A DNA stretch of 64,000 nt from Ignavibacteria bacterium (GCA_041649015.1 JBAZNU010000005.1:1-64000); one strand, 5' to 3'. Numbered from the stretch's first letter, positions 1 through 7,436 are shown. Notes: generated by a model from the letters alone, not told the origin. A program made the numbers and translations.

Positions 1-189
1 TGAACTCTGTGGTAAAATGCTCTTGCTCTTAGCAATAAATAAATTTCTCCTCTGTGCCCTCTGTGAACTCTGTGGTAAAATGCTCTTGCTCTTAGCAATA
101 AATAAATTTCTCCTCTGTGCCCTCTGTGAACTCTGTGGTAAAATGCTCTTGCTCTTAGCAATAAATAAATTTCTCCTCTGTGCCCTCTG
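1..189. repeat. 63-bp tandem repeat, three copies
   Basis: Three head-to-tail copies of a 63-bp unit (1-63, 64-126, 127-189) that look identical. Each unit begins tgaactctgtggtaaaatg and ends ctctgtgccctctg. The array may continue left of the window. The unit length is a multiple of three, so it gives an open frame that repeats the same 21 residues. That frame has no credible start context or conserved-protein character, so it is treated as non-coding. Confidence 0.9.
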
Positions 190-204
190 TTTTATCTCTG
201 TGTT

Positions 205-230
205 CGAGTCGAAGATTCGCCGCGGCGAAT
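205..230. repeat. palindromic interspersed element, copy 1
   Basis: Begins cgagtcgaagattcgcc and includes the perfect 16-bp palindrome attcgccgcggcgaat (215-230). Related copies lie at 359-396, 491-517 and 1999-2042. Confidence 0.7.
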
Positions 231-358
231 GAATGTCTTTAAAATTTTGCTCTTATCCATAAATTAATATTTTTCTCTGTGCTACTATGTTTGAAACAGT
301 GTAATAAAAACAAACTTTTATTAAAAATCTAAATAGTTCTCTTTGCGTCCTTTGCTTC

Positions 359-396
359 CGAGTCGAAGATCCGCCGTCTTGTTGGGCGGACGATCC
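359..396. repeat. palindromic interspersed element, copy 2
   Basis: Begins cgagtcgaagatccgcc. The gatccgcc half is followed by an imperfect inverted half, ggcggacgatc, across a loop of about 9 nt, so a hairpin is possible. Confidence 0.7.
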
Positions 397-400
397 TTGC

Positions 401-489
401 GGTAAAAATTCTCTTTCTTGTTTTAGTATTAGTTCTCTGCGTCATCCGGTAAAAATTCTCTTTCTTGTTTTAGTATTTGTTCTCTGCGT
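401..489. repeat. 42-bp direct repeat, two copies
   Basis: Copies at 401-442 and 448-489, separated by catcc, differ at a single base (tatta versus tattt). Each begins ggtaaaaattctctttcttg and ends ttctctgcgt. Non-coding. Confidence 0.85.
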
Positions 490-490
490 T

Positions 491-517
491 CGAGTCGCAG
501 ATTCGCCGCGGCGGACG
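491..517. repeat. palindromic interspersed element, copy 3
   Basis: Begins cgagtcgcagattcgcc and continues gcggcggacgg. It matches copy 1 closely up to the palindrome centre. Confidence 0.65.
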
Positions 518-640
518 GTCAAAGTTTTTCTTTGCTTGCAGCTCCTGCTTTGTCGTAAACTTAATACCGAAAATCTCTTTACTTTTTAGTGATAAATATT
601 CCTCTTAAAAAATTTATTTCAATATCCTATATTAGCATAC

Positions 641-1912
641 ATGGAAACTACTATTATTATAGCACTCCTTGTCCTGGTAATAATCTTATACTTTGTATTT
701 CAGATGAACCAAAACAAGGAACTCCGCGCAAACAGGGAAGAGCTCCTGAATGCAACCAAAGAGAACAGGGCTGAGCTCAGCACGGCATTAAAAGAAATCA
801 ATCAGACGCTCGAAACAAAAATCGACGCACTGATAACAAAGATTGACGATAACAATAAATACAACCGTGAATCTATAACTGCGTCTTTAAAAGATTTTCA
901 GCTTACCTTTGAAAAGAATGTTGAATCGTTCAATAGTCTTCAGAAAGAAAAGTTTTCACAGATTGAAGCTAATCAGACAAAACTCATCGAGAGCACCGAA
1001 AAGAAGCTCGAGCAAATGCGTGAAACCGTTGATGAAAAACTTCAGAAGACTCTTAACGAAAGACTCAACCTTTCATTTGAAACAGTCGGCAGCCAGTTGA
1101 AAGCAGTTCAGGAAGGACTCGGCGAAATGAAGAACCTTGCACAGGATGTAGGCGGACTCAAAAAAGTTTTAAGCAACGTGAAAACACGCGGCAATCTCGG
1201 AGAGGTACAGCTTGAAATGCTTCTCGAGCAAATACTCGCTCCCGACCAGTTTGAGAAAAACGTAAAGACAAAGCAGGGGAGCAGCGATTCCGTTGAATTT
1301 GCCATAAAGCTTCCCGGACGCGATGAGCTTGAAGGCTCTGTCTATCTGCCGATTGATGCAAAGTTTCCGAAAGATTCCTATGAACATCTTCTCGAAGCAT
1401 TCGAAACAGCGGACGCAAAACAGATTGAAACAGCTTCAAAGAATTTTGATAATGCGATAAAGTCGATGGCTAAAGATATAAGCGAAAAGTATATCGACCC
1501 TCCGAACACGACCGATTTCGGAATTATGTTCCTTCCCTTTGAAAGCATATATGCGGAGGTAGTTCGCAAGTCGGTACTGCTGGAAGAGCTTCAGCGCAAG
1601 CATAAAATTATAGTAACAGGACCAACAACACTGGCGGCAATACTCAACAGTCTTCAGATGGGATTCAAAACACTCGCAATACAAAAACGCAGCAGTGAAG
1701 TCTGGAAAGTACTCGGCTCCGTTAAGAAAGAGTTTGAAACATTCGGAGGAATGCTCGAAAAAGCACAAAGGAATTTTGTAACAGGACTCAACCAGCTTGA
1801 CGAAGTAGTGGGCAAACGCACGAAAGCAATACAGCGCAAACTCAACGACGTTGAATCCTTAAGCCAGAATGATACCGCTACCATATTACCCGAACCCAAA
1901 GACGAGGATTAA
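641..1912 (+). CDS. rmuC: RmuC family DNA recombination protein
   Basis: This 423-residue protein has the standard RmuC layout. A single N-terminal membrane-spanning helix (about residues 3-21) is followed by a long charged coiled coil (about 25-150) and then the conserved C-terminal RmuC domain, a PD-(D/E)XK-like nuclease fold. The GNLGEVQLEMLLEQIL region and a later DFGIMFLPFESIYAEV stretch are family signatures. RmuC is known for limiting recombination between inverted repeats, probably by trimming DNA structures near the membrane. The ATG at 641 is chosen because the membrane helix follows it directly. The gene stands alone, with repeat-rich DNA on both sides and a strong terminator downstream. 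The many palindromes and repeats next to it may be chance. Confidence 0.93.
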   Translation: METTIIIALLVLVIILYFVFQMNQNKELRANREELLNATKENRAELSTALKEINQTLETKIDALITKIDDNNKYNRESITASLKDFQLTFEKNVESFNSLQKEKFSQIEANQTKLIESTEKKLEQMRETVDEKLQKTLNERLNLSFETVGSQLKAVQEGLGEMKNLAQDVGGLKKVLSNVKTRGNLGEVQLEMLLEQILAPDQFEKNVKTKQGSSDSVEFAIKLPGRDELEGSVYLPIDAKFPKDSYEHLLEAFETADAKQIETASKNFDNAIKSMAKDISEKYIDPPNTTDFGIMFLPFESIYAEVVRKSVLLEELQRKHKIIVTGPTTLAAILNSLQMGFKTLAIQKRSSEVWKVLGSVKKEFETFGGMLEKAQRNFVTGLNQLDEVVGKRTKAIQRKLNDVESLSQNDTATILPEPKDED

Positions 1913-1929
1913 ACTTATATTCTAAAACA

Positions 1930-1975
1930 AAGAACCCGGCTCATCACCGGGTTCTTATCAATCTTGTTCTTATTT
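1930..1975 (+). terminator. Rho-independent terminator of rmuC
   Basis: A perfect 10-bp stem (aagaacccgg 1930-1939 with ccgggttctt 1947-1956) has a 7-nt loop. It lies 17 nt after the rmuC stop codon and is followed by a T-rich stretch. Confidence 0.85.
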
Positions 1976-1998
1976 TTTTGCCGCAGGTCCGCCATTTT

Positions 1999-2042
1999 GT
2001 CGAAGATCCGCCGTCTTATTTGGAGGATTGGGCGGATCATCC
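1999..2042. repeat. palindromic interspersed element, copy 4
   Basis: Begins gtcgaagatccgccgtctt like copy 2 and has an inverted ggcggatc arm at about 2031-2038. A second inverted pair (ccccgc and gggcgggg) lies immediately after it. Confidence 0.7.
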
Positions 2043-2080
2043 CCGCGTCCCCGCAATTTTCTTGGGCGGGGATCAAGGCG

Positions 2081-2100
2081 GCCTGCCTGCTGCAGGCAGG
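2081..2100. repeat. cctgcctg/caggcagg hairpin, copy 1
   Basis: An 8-bp inverted repeat with a 3-nt centre. The same 20-bp sequence recurs at 2445-2464. Confidence 0.75.
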
Positions 2101-2130
2101 GGATCTAATCGTGGCTCTCTGTTCTTAACA

Positions 2131-2172
2131 ACAATCAACTATCAACTAAAAACTATCAACTATAAACTATCA
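2131..2172. repeat. period-7 array of actatca units
   Basis: Degenerate 7-bp units (actatca, actaaaa, actatca, actataa, actatca). The same heptamer family recurs at about 7018-7040. Confidence 0.75.
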
Positions 2173-2178
2173 GCTCTT

Positions 2179-2202
2179 CCCTATTCCCTATTGCCTATTC
2201 CC
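2179..2202. repeat. period-7 array of ccctatt units, short block
   Basis: Three 7-bp units (ccctatt, ccctatt, gcctatt) followed by ccc. Confidence 0.75.
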
Positions 2203-2206
2203 TTTT

Positions 2207-2240
2207 TCACTTTTTCACTTCCTCACTTTCTCACTGCTCT
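2207..2240. repeat. period-8 array of ttcac units
   Basis: Four cac triplets spaced exactly 8 bp apart within T/C-rich sequence (cacttttt, cacttcct, cactttct). Confidence 0.6.
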
Positions 2241-2261
2241 TAAGTCACTTCTTCACTTCGC

Positions 2262-2329
2262 CCCTATTCCCTATTCCCTATTTCCTATTCCCTATTTCCT
2301 ATTTCCTATTCCCTATTGCCTATTCCCTG
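2262..2329. repeat. period-7 array of (c/t/g)cctatt units, long block
   Basis: About nine consecutive 7-bp units, varying only at the first base between ccctatt, tcctatt and gcctatt. Confidence 0.85.
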
Positions 2330-2444
2330 TGCGCTCTCTTCTTAGTGTCCTAAGTGCTCTAAGTGTTGAAAAACATCTCTTGCTCTTTAAAAGAAAATAT
2401 TCTCTTTCTCATCTGTGTAAATCTTATTCTTTCTGTGTAAATCA

Positions 2445-2464
2445 GCCTGCCTGCTGCAGGCAGG
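2445..2464. repeat. cctgcctg/caggcagg hairpin, copy 2
   Basis: Identical 20-bp copy of the hairpin at 2081-2100. Confidence 0.75.
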
Positions 2465-2727
2465 TGTGCCAAAGCTCTATCTCTTTTCGTGTTTTAAATC
2501 GACTAAATACTCGACCCTATTTTGAACGCAAGGTAAGCGCAAGGTAAGCCCATCTAAACCCTAACCAGAAATTTCCGAAAATGTTGTGATTAATAGTAGG
2601 AGGGCATGTATTAGTTTCATAGTTCATTCTACTAATATATGCAAACAAAAACCAAAATTTTGCCATGAAATAATTGAGAAAATTTTTTGCATAACCACTT
2701 TATACGCGAAAACACTCAAAAATCAAA

Positions 2728-2806
2728 GGGGTAAAAATTTTTACATAAGAAATGACGGCACAATTTCCAAAAAGGATTGCATATACATAATATGAGGGGG
2801 TATTAA
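2728..2806. repeat. long direct repeat, copy A (left flank of defence cassette)
   Basis: About 79 bp matching 6938-7012 with a few substitutions and small indels. The shared core contains cataagaaatgacggcacaa, and both copies end in gagg(gg)gtattaa. The two copies are in the same orientation and bracket the leftward operon at 3295-6612. Confidence 0.85.
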
Positions 2807-2900
2807 CATCTGATGGCTATCCGCCTTCGCAACCAAATGTCCTGTCCGTATCGAATTGCCGTCACCTTTAGGTGACGGTCAGGATAGGATTAGTAAGAAT

Positions 2901-2950
2901 GGGCTTTAGCCCAAAACAAAATAATAATTCGGCTAAAGCCGGTTATTATT
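2901..2950. repeat. ggctaaagcc palindromic interspersed repeat, copy 1
   Basis: Contains gggctttagccc (2901-2912) and ggctaaagcc (2931-2940) with flanking ataataattc and gttattatt. A second array with the same words lies at 17068-17136. Confidence 0.7.
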
Positions 2951-3059
2951 AATCATTCTACTTCTTAAAACAGCAGTTCCCCGGCGGCGGAAAAAAGAAG
3001 GAAGACCCGGCAGTTCCTCCTACTACATAAGCAATAATCCTGAAATCTTTTTAGATAAT

Positions 3060-3090
3060 GTGCCTGAAATCCTAAAAAGGTTTCAGGCAC
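3060..3090. terminator. 10-bp hairpin, possible terminator
   Basis: Perfect stem gtgcctgaaa (3060-3069) and tttcaggcac (3081-3090) with an 11-nt loop. It has no T tract on either strand, so a terminator role is uncertain. Confidence 0.35.
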
Positions 3091-3111
3091 TTCAAAACAT
3101 ATTCCAATGCA

Positions 3112-3239
3112 CTAAATTAATGCCTCCGACCCATTAAACGACTGCCCGTAACCCTCAAATTTAAGCATCTAACCCGTTAATTGACTGCCCTCAACCCTCA
3201 AATCAGAGCCTATGACCCACTAAATTAATGCCTATGGGG
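3112..3239. repeat. degenerate 21/22-bp tandem repeat, six units
   Basis: Units start at 3112, 3133, 3155, 3176, 3198 and 3219. Five end in accc and the last in gggg. Most contain an (a/t)taa word followed by a gcct, gccc or gcat word. Lengths run 21, 22, 21, 22, 21 and 21 bp, and the first and last units share ctaaattaatgcct. Confidence 0.7.
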
Positions 3240-3294
3240 GGGGGCGAAGGGGATACAGAGGGGTTCCGAAGGGGGTGTAGAGAATAAAGTTTCG

Positions 3295-4026
3295 TTAAAG
3301 ATTAGCAACATTGAATTTGATATTATGCCAATCCTGTAAATGCTTTTTCGATTTCAATCCTGAGCGATGTTTCCATTTGTCAATTTTCTTTAAAAGCGAT
3401 TTTGTAATTAAATCATCTTTTTCATCAATATCAAAATAAGATTCCTGAAAAAATCTTAACCTGCATACATTTTTCAAATAATCTCTAATAATTGAAATCA
3501 TTTGTTGGGCATCCTTTTGACATATTGACGTTGGAATAGAAATTCTACTATTCACATCTATAATATTCCCTTTTCTAATTCTTTCAAGACCAACATAAGT
3601 TGCTTTTTGCTTTTTCTTTTCTAAATCTCGTTTATAAATAAATTTTATAAATTTGGGGGAATATTCATGCCAATCATTATTATTAAAGAATACTCTTTGC
3701 TTAATTGGATGTATATATAAATCATTAAGAAATTTTTGCTCGAACTCAACATCAGGAGTCCACTCATTGGTTGTTAAAGTAAAATAGTACCATTCAACTT
3801 GTTCCGATTTACCAAATTCTTCTATAGATAGAACTGATAATTGAAATGCTGAAGGATAAGATTTATTGTTGTAAAGAACTATTGAGTCGAAATGAAGACG
3901 AAGAGCATTTTTAAATGACTCAACAGAGAGTTTCTTAAGTTTATATTCCGTTATATTCCTTTTCACTTTTATGTTATCAGTCTTTGATGAACGAACATTC
4001 TGTATTGATGTTTTGCAAGTCTTCAA
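3295..4026 (-). CDS. AbiV-type HEPN protein (abortive infection family)
   Basis: 243 residues. The stretch at about residues 34-75, with SYPSAFQLSVLSIEEFGK, matches the signature of the AbiV family (HEPN_AbiV), and KATYVGLE further on fits the family's second block. Family knowledge: HEPN proteins are often RNases, and lactococcal AbiV blocks phage translation. A catalytic R-x(4-6)-H motif is not obvious here, so nuclease activity is not claimed. It is the last gene of a leftward three-gene operon. The frame starts at a TTG (4026) that overlaps the upstream gene by 50 nt. A GTG at 3966, 10 nt past the upstream stop, would remove 20 non-conserved residues and is a good alternative. Base composition is AT-rich like its neighbours. 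Confidence 0.75.
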   Translation of the reverse strand: MKTCKTSIQNVRSSKTDNIKVKRNITEYKLKKLSVESFKNALRLHFDSIVLYNNKSYPSAFQLSVLSIEEFGKSEQVEWYYFTLTTNEWTPDVEFEQKFLNDLYIHPIKQRVFFNNNDWHEYSPKFIKFIYKRDLEKKKQKATYVGLERIRKGNIIDVNSRISIPTSICQKDAQQMISIIRDYLKNVCRLRFFQESYFDIDEKDDLITKSLLKKIDKWKHRSGLKSKKHLQDWHNIKFNVANL

Positions 4027-4597
4027 AGTAATATTGTGTTATTGCATCATCTAATCCTATCTTAAAAGTACTGTATTGCGAATAATTAACGTCTAAATGG
4101 CTAACAGGGTGAAATTTTCCATTTTCATTATCTGGATCATAATCAAATCTTAAGTATGATGGTTCAAACTGAAAGATCTCTTCTAAAATAAAAAGACCCG
4201 ATGAATCAATACTATCAGGTTCAATATAGTAATCTATTAATGAAGGATTTATTCTAAATTGACTACTTTCTATTATTGAAATTACCGCAGAAATACTTTG
4301 ACTATCTAATATTTTACCTGAGTAAGTTGATATTTCAAGAACTTCATCGTGTTCAATTTTAACTAAAAGTGGAAAAGATACACTATAGTATTTTTGATCT
4401 TTGTAAAAGAATAATCGACTCATTTTGTCAACTATTAGTTTCATTTTTGAAGTAATAGGAATATCCTCAGCTTTAGGATTTAAAAGTAATTGGCGAGCTG
4501 CAAAAACAATAACTCTTGCATATTGAATTATATCTCTTATCGGAACGAAGAATTCTTTCTCTTGAAAAGGTAGTATGTCTCTTTCAATTATCTTCAC
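3977..4597 (-). CDS. DUF2290-like protein of unknown function
   Basis: 206 residues, soluble, with no signal peptide or membrane segment. The C-terminal half has an LRFDYDPDNENGKFHP block followed by SHLDVN, which resembles the DUF2290 family of conserved bacterial proteins. This assignment is from memory of the pattern and is moderate at best. No catalytic residues can be named. It starts at a GTG 11 nt after the helicase stop codon, and its 3' end overlaps the frame of the AbiV-like gene. The close packing indicates cotranscription with both and a shared job, plausibly phage defence. DUF2290 proteins have no established function. Confidence 0.55.
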   Translation of the reverse strand: MKIIERDILPFQEKEFFVPIRDIIQYARVIVFAARQLLLNPKAEDIPITSKMKLIVDKMSRLFFYKDQKYYSVSFPLLVKIEHDEVLEISTYSGKILDSQSISAVISIIESSQFRINPSLIDYYIEPDSIDSSGLFILEEIFQFEPSYLRFDYDPDNENGKFHPVSHLDVNYSQYSTFKIGLDDAITQYYFEDLQNINTECSFIKD

Positions 4598-4608
4598 TTC
4601 ACTTTACT

Positions 4609-6612
4609 TTACTTTCCCTTAATATATTTAATATTGTCCATAACAAATTCCGTTAAGGTATCTTCGTCACTTTCAATCATATCTAATTGCTGTGAAACTT
4701 TAAACAGTTTGTCGTGATATTTTTTATCAACTCTTAGTCTTTTAAAAATGTTCATCATTAAATCATAATAAGATTCCTTTTTAATACGGTTTTTAAAACT
4801 TGTTCTAATATTCTCCTTTTCGGCATCAGTAGGCTCTTGTATAACCATTTGATTATTATCTACTATTCCCTTTAAGCCAATTTTCATACCCTCTGTTAAA
4901 CCATACCTACTATCTTCTGGTATAAGTAAATATGATTTAATGAAAGAACGAGTTAACATTGTATAAAGAGAGTTTCTGTAACTTGAGCTATTATAGATTC
5001 CTTTTGTAATACAAATTACAAATGGAAATTCTAGTCCTTTAACATTATTTCTATTGCTGATAAAAATGGTATTTGGTAATTTTTCTTTTGATTGATACGC
5101 CTTATTAACTATCCAACCAAAATTTTTCCAGATTTCTATTTCAAGAAAGTCAGCCAGTTTGTAAATTCCTTGATCTTGATCAAGAAGTATAATGCCAACG
5201 TCTTCAGGTAAGACTGTTTCATTTTCTTGTTTAATTTCTTTTAACAATTCAATAATTTGATCAATATAATAGCCGGAGGTTTCAACTATTTTAATACTCT
5301 CAAAACCTTCATCTAAATCTTCAAATCGTCTAAGTGGTTCCCTACTTAAATAATATTTATTGTTTTCAACTTTAACATTATATCCACAATCTTTCCACTC
5401 TTTCTCTTCCAACCATCGAAGTTTATTTGATTCAAACAAGCCCATTCCCAATGCGTGAGCAAACATTAATGTTTTGGGATCTGTTCTATAACATTTTCCA
5501 AGCAAGAAGTCAGGATCAATTGTTTTGGAAAAATTCTCATCAAATATACTTTGAAAAATATCACCTGCAACAAAAACATTCTTTTCAGTCACTAATTCAC
5601 AAAGTTCAAAAAAATTCTCATCAAAATCTTGGCTCTCGTCAACAAACATATGTGTAAATGCATAAGTGATATTAGTATCTGGTTGTTTTAACTTGATTTC
5701 CTCAGTTGCTAACTTACAGGCCTTACTAAATGACATTTCCGGAGAAAACGGGGAAAAAGAAATTTGATAAAATTCACATATATATCTATATGCACCCGAA
5801 TTTGGTGAAACAAATGAACCCCAAGCATTAGTGCACCAAAGTCTTTTATCCCATTCGATTTGTTGTTCTACTTTCATAAAATTGAAAAAAGAAGGTATCC
5901 TTTTCTTTAAACTGTCTGCCAATATTTTATTATGACAAGTAAAATATATTTTAGATGAATTGTCACTTGTATATAAGTCTTTTAATTTATGAAGCAGTAA
6001 TTCGGTTTTACCTGTACCAGATAATCCTTGAATTACTACTCTTTTCTTTTCAAGATTTTCATATACGAACCTCGTTTGATCTCCATCAAAAAGTTGTATT
6101 TTTTGTTTTACTTTATCTAATGTTGTATTTGGAACATCTTCTTTAACTCTGTATATATCGTTAATACTTCCAATAAATAAAGAAATTAATAAATCCAGTT
6201 TCTTTTTTTCTCCTTCATCGGTTAGTGCAAGTCGTTGAAATAAATTTTCAATACTAGTGATTTCATTAACTTTAATGGAGTATTCTAATAAAGTCTTTCT
6301 CCAAATTCTTGGTCTTCCAATTACATCTTTGTATAGATATTTATCTGATATTGACCCAATGTCTTCAAGAACATCTTCAATATAGTTTCCAAATTCTGCT
6401 TCATTATCACCATAATTTAGTATAGCAATCTTGTATCTAGGTGATAAAATAATTAGAGATTGATTATACTTGTATGAATATTTTGGGTCTGTAAGAGGTC
6501 TATTTAAAACATAAATCAAACTTTTAGTACTTTCAGCAAACGATTTTAACTTTTCTATTAAGTTAGCATTAGATGGATTTTCGTCTGCTTGTAAATAGAA
6601 GTAACTGCTCAT
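4609..6612 (-). CDS. Superfamily 1 (UvrD/Rep-like) helicase with extra N-terminal domain
   Basis: 667 residues with recognisable SF1 motifs: a Q-motif-like FDGDQTRFV (175-183), Walker A GLSGTGKT (196-203), Walker B VDESQDF (324-330), motif III AGDIFQSIF (349-357), motif IV CYRTDPKTL (374-382), and late motifs VKGLEFPFV and LYTMLTRSF. It should translocate on single-stranded DNA using ATP. Residues 1-170 precede the motor and are not a standard UvrD domain. SLIILSPRYKIAIL (52-65) has the strand pattern seen in nuclease-related N-terminal domains of defence helicases, but the expected acidic catalytic residues are not clear. It is the first gene of the operon with the DUF2290-like and AbiV-like genes. 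The ATG at 6612 is unambiguous. Confidence 0.8.
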   Translation of the reverse strand: MSSYFYLQADENPSNANLIEKLKSFAESTKSLIYVLNRPLTDPKYSYKYNQSLIILSPRYKIAILNYGDNEAEFGNYIEDVLEDIGSISDKYLYKDVIGRPRIWRKTLLEYSIKVNEITSIENLFQRLALTDEGEKKKLDLLISLFIGSINDIYRVKEDVPNTTLDKVKQKIQLFDGDQTRFVYENLEKKRVVIQGLSGTGKTELLLHKLKDLYTSDNSSKIYFTCHNKILADSLKKRIPSFFNFMKVEQQIEWDKRLWCTNAWGSFVSPNSGAYRYICEFYQISFSPFSPEMSFSKACKLATEEIKLKQPDTNITYAFTHMFVDESQDFDENFFELCELVTEKNVFVAGDIFQSIFDENFSKTIDPDFLLGKCYRTDPKTLMFAHALGMGLFESNKLRWLEEKEWKDCGYNVKVENNKYYLSREPLRRFEDLDEGFESIKIVETSGYYIDQIIELLKEIKQENETVLPEDVGIILLDQDQGIYKLADFLEIEIWKNFGWIVNKAYQSKEKLPNTIFISNRNNVKGLEFPFVICITKGIYNSSSYRNSLYTMLTRSFIKSYLLIPEDSRYGLTEGMKIGLKGIVDNNQMVIQEPTDAEKENIRTSFKNRIKKESYYDLMMNIFKRLRVDKKYHDKLFKVSQQLDMIESDEDTLTEFVMDNIKYIKGK

Positions 6613-6786
6613 AATTTTAATATATTTTATCTGTTTTCAATATATTTATAATAAACATTTTGTGTTAATGTTTATAAATTATAAATTTCATAATAAACTA
6701 TTATAATTTACTCAAAAATACCAAATTCGTATTTTAATAACAAAGATATACCCGAGAATATAAAATATCAAAAATAGAACCGGATA

Positions 6787-6990
6787 CTACATTCCGATAA
6801 TAATCTGATTTGATGTAATAGAGGCAACGATACCCGATACACTCATTATAAACCCGATAGGCAGTGTTATGAGCAGAATAGATATGAAAAGATTATCGCG
6901 TAAATACTGTAACCCTGCATCTTTATTAACATCAGACGGGGAAAAATTTTGCATAAGAAATGACGGCACAATTTCCAAAACGAATTGCAT
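6787..6990 (-). CDS. Doubtful 67-residue hydrophobic protein
   Basis: A small frame with one strongly hydrophobic stretch (about residues 34-57) that could be a membrane helix. Its first 14 codons are encoded by repeat copy B, and the equivalent frame in copy A stops right after those residues. It may therefore be a remnant or chance frame rather than a gene. No family is recognised. Confidence 0.25.
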   Translation of the reverse strand: MQFVLEIVPSFLMQNFSPSDVNKDAGLQYLRDNLFISILLITLPIGFIMSVSGIVASITSNQIIIGM

Positions 6991-7012
6991 ATATAATAAA
7001 AGAGGGTATTAA
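6938..7012. repeat. long direct repeat, copy B (right flank of defence cassette)
   Basis: Second copy of the repeat at 2728-2806, in the same orientation. The interval between the copies contains exactly the leftward three-gene operon plus intergenic DNA. Confidence 0.85.
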
Positions 7013-7017
7013 AGAGC

Positions 7018-7040
7018 TATCAACTATCAACTATCAACTA
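7018..7040. repeat. period-7 array of ctatcaa units
   Basis: Three consecutive ctatcaa heptamers followed by ctaatcc, related to the array at 2131-2172. Confidence 0.7.
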
Positions 7041-7436
7041 ATCCTGTCACTCCGTCACTTTGTTACTCTGTCTGCGCCGCATTCTTTGCATCCGTTACGG
7101 CAGACCTATTTTTGAAAATCAACTTCATCTGTTCTCAATCCCGAAGGAGTTGAATATGAAGAATGCAAGTAATACAAAACCAATTCATTGCCATTCTGAA
7201 AATAACCCGCAATATTTATTCCTTGAAAAAAACATCAAAAATAACTAATTAGCATAAGGAATAGGAATAAATTCAAAGAAAAAGTTATGTGAATTATTAT
7301 TGGGAATACTTCGCATCACTGCAAGCAAAGTCACGCTTGAAAAACTACTACAGCCATTTCTTTAAATCAAATTCCAAACCATTAATAAAGAAAGATAAAA
7401 GTACAAAAATTCTTTTAAACATAGTTGTAATATTTT

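Larger units (their letters stand above)
190..640. other. repeat-rich intergenic region upstream of rmuC
   Basis: No convincing gene lies between the 63-bp array and rmuC. The region contains three copies of a short palindromic element (near 205, 359 and 491), a 42-bp direct repeat (401-489), and scattered words such as ttctctgcgt and tctgtg that also occur in the 63-bp unit. No clear promoter was identified. Confidence 0.7.
2043..2585. other. short-period repeat region, no gene
   Basis: A long open frame here (1978-2547) only translates repeats and is not accepted as a gene. The contents are inverted repeats, period-7 and period-8 arrays, and two copies of a cctgcctg hairpin. Further tctgtgtaaat words resemble the 63-bp unit at the start of the window. 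Confidence 0.7.
2807..3294. other. intergenic hairpins and degenerate repeats
   Basis: No gene is seen. The stretch holds a ccgtcacc/ggtgacgg hairpin (2859-2878), ggctttagcc-type hairpins (2901-2950), a 10-bp hairpin (3060-3090), and a six-unit degenerate tandem repeat (3112-3239) ending in a run of G. It lies downstream of the leftward operon at 3295-6612. Confidence 0.65.
6613..7436. other. AT-rich divergent intergenic region of the defence island
   Basis: Separates the leftward helicase operon from the rightward nucleotidase/restriction group, so promoters for both should lie here. The part beside the helicase gene (6613-6720) is almost entirely A/T, and no single promoter stands out. Repeat copy B lies at 6938-7012, followed by actatca heptamers (about 7018-7040). 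The short frames at 6787-6990 and 7060-7248 are weak. Confidence 0.6.

Noticed and set aside
17..232. 71-residue open frame in the 63-bp repeats
   Set aside because: It only translates the tandem repeat three times; no conserved protein character and no start signal.
1978..2547. 189-residue open frame after rmuC
   Set aside because: It reads through palindromes and period-7 arrays, giving repeats such as PYSLLPIP. This is low-complexity DNA rather than a gene.
2586..2795. 69-residue open frame
   Set aside because: Its 3' half is repeat copy A, and there is no ribosome binding site or family resemblance.
1..3239. CRISPR array as an explanation for the repeats
   Set aside because: Units are either directly adjacent with no spacers or degenerate; no cas genes are present.
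7060..7248. 62-residue open frame between the divergent operons
   Set aside because: No protein-like pattern; it starts inside repeat-derived sequence.
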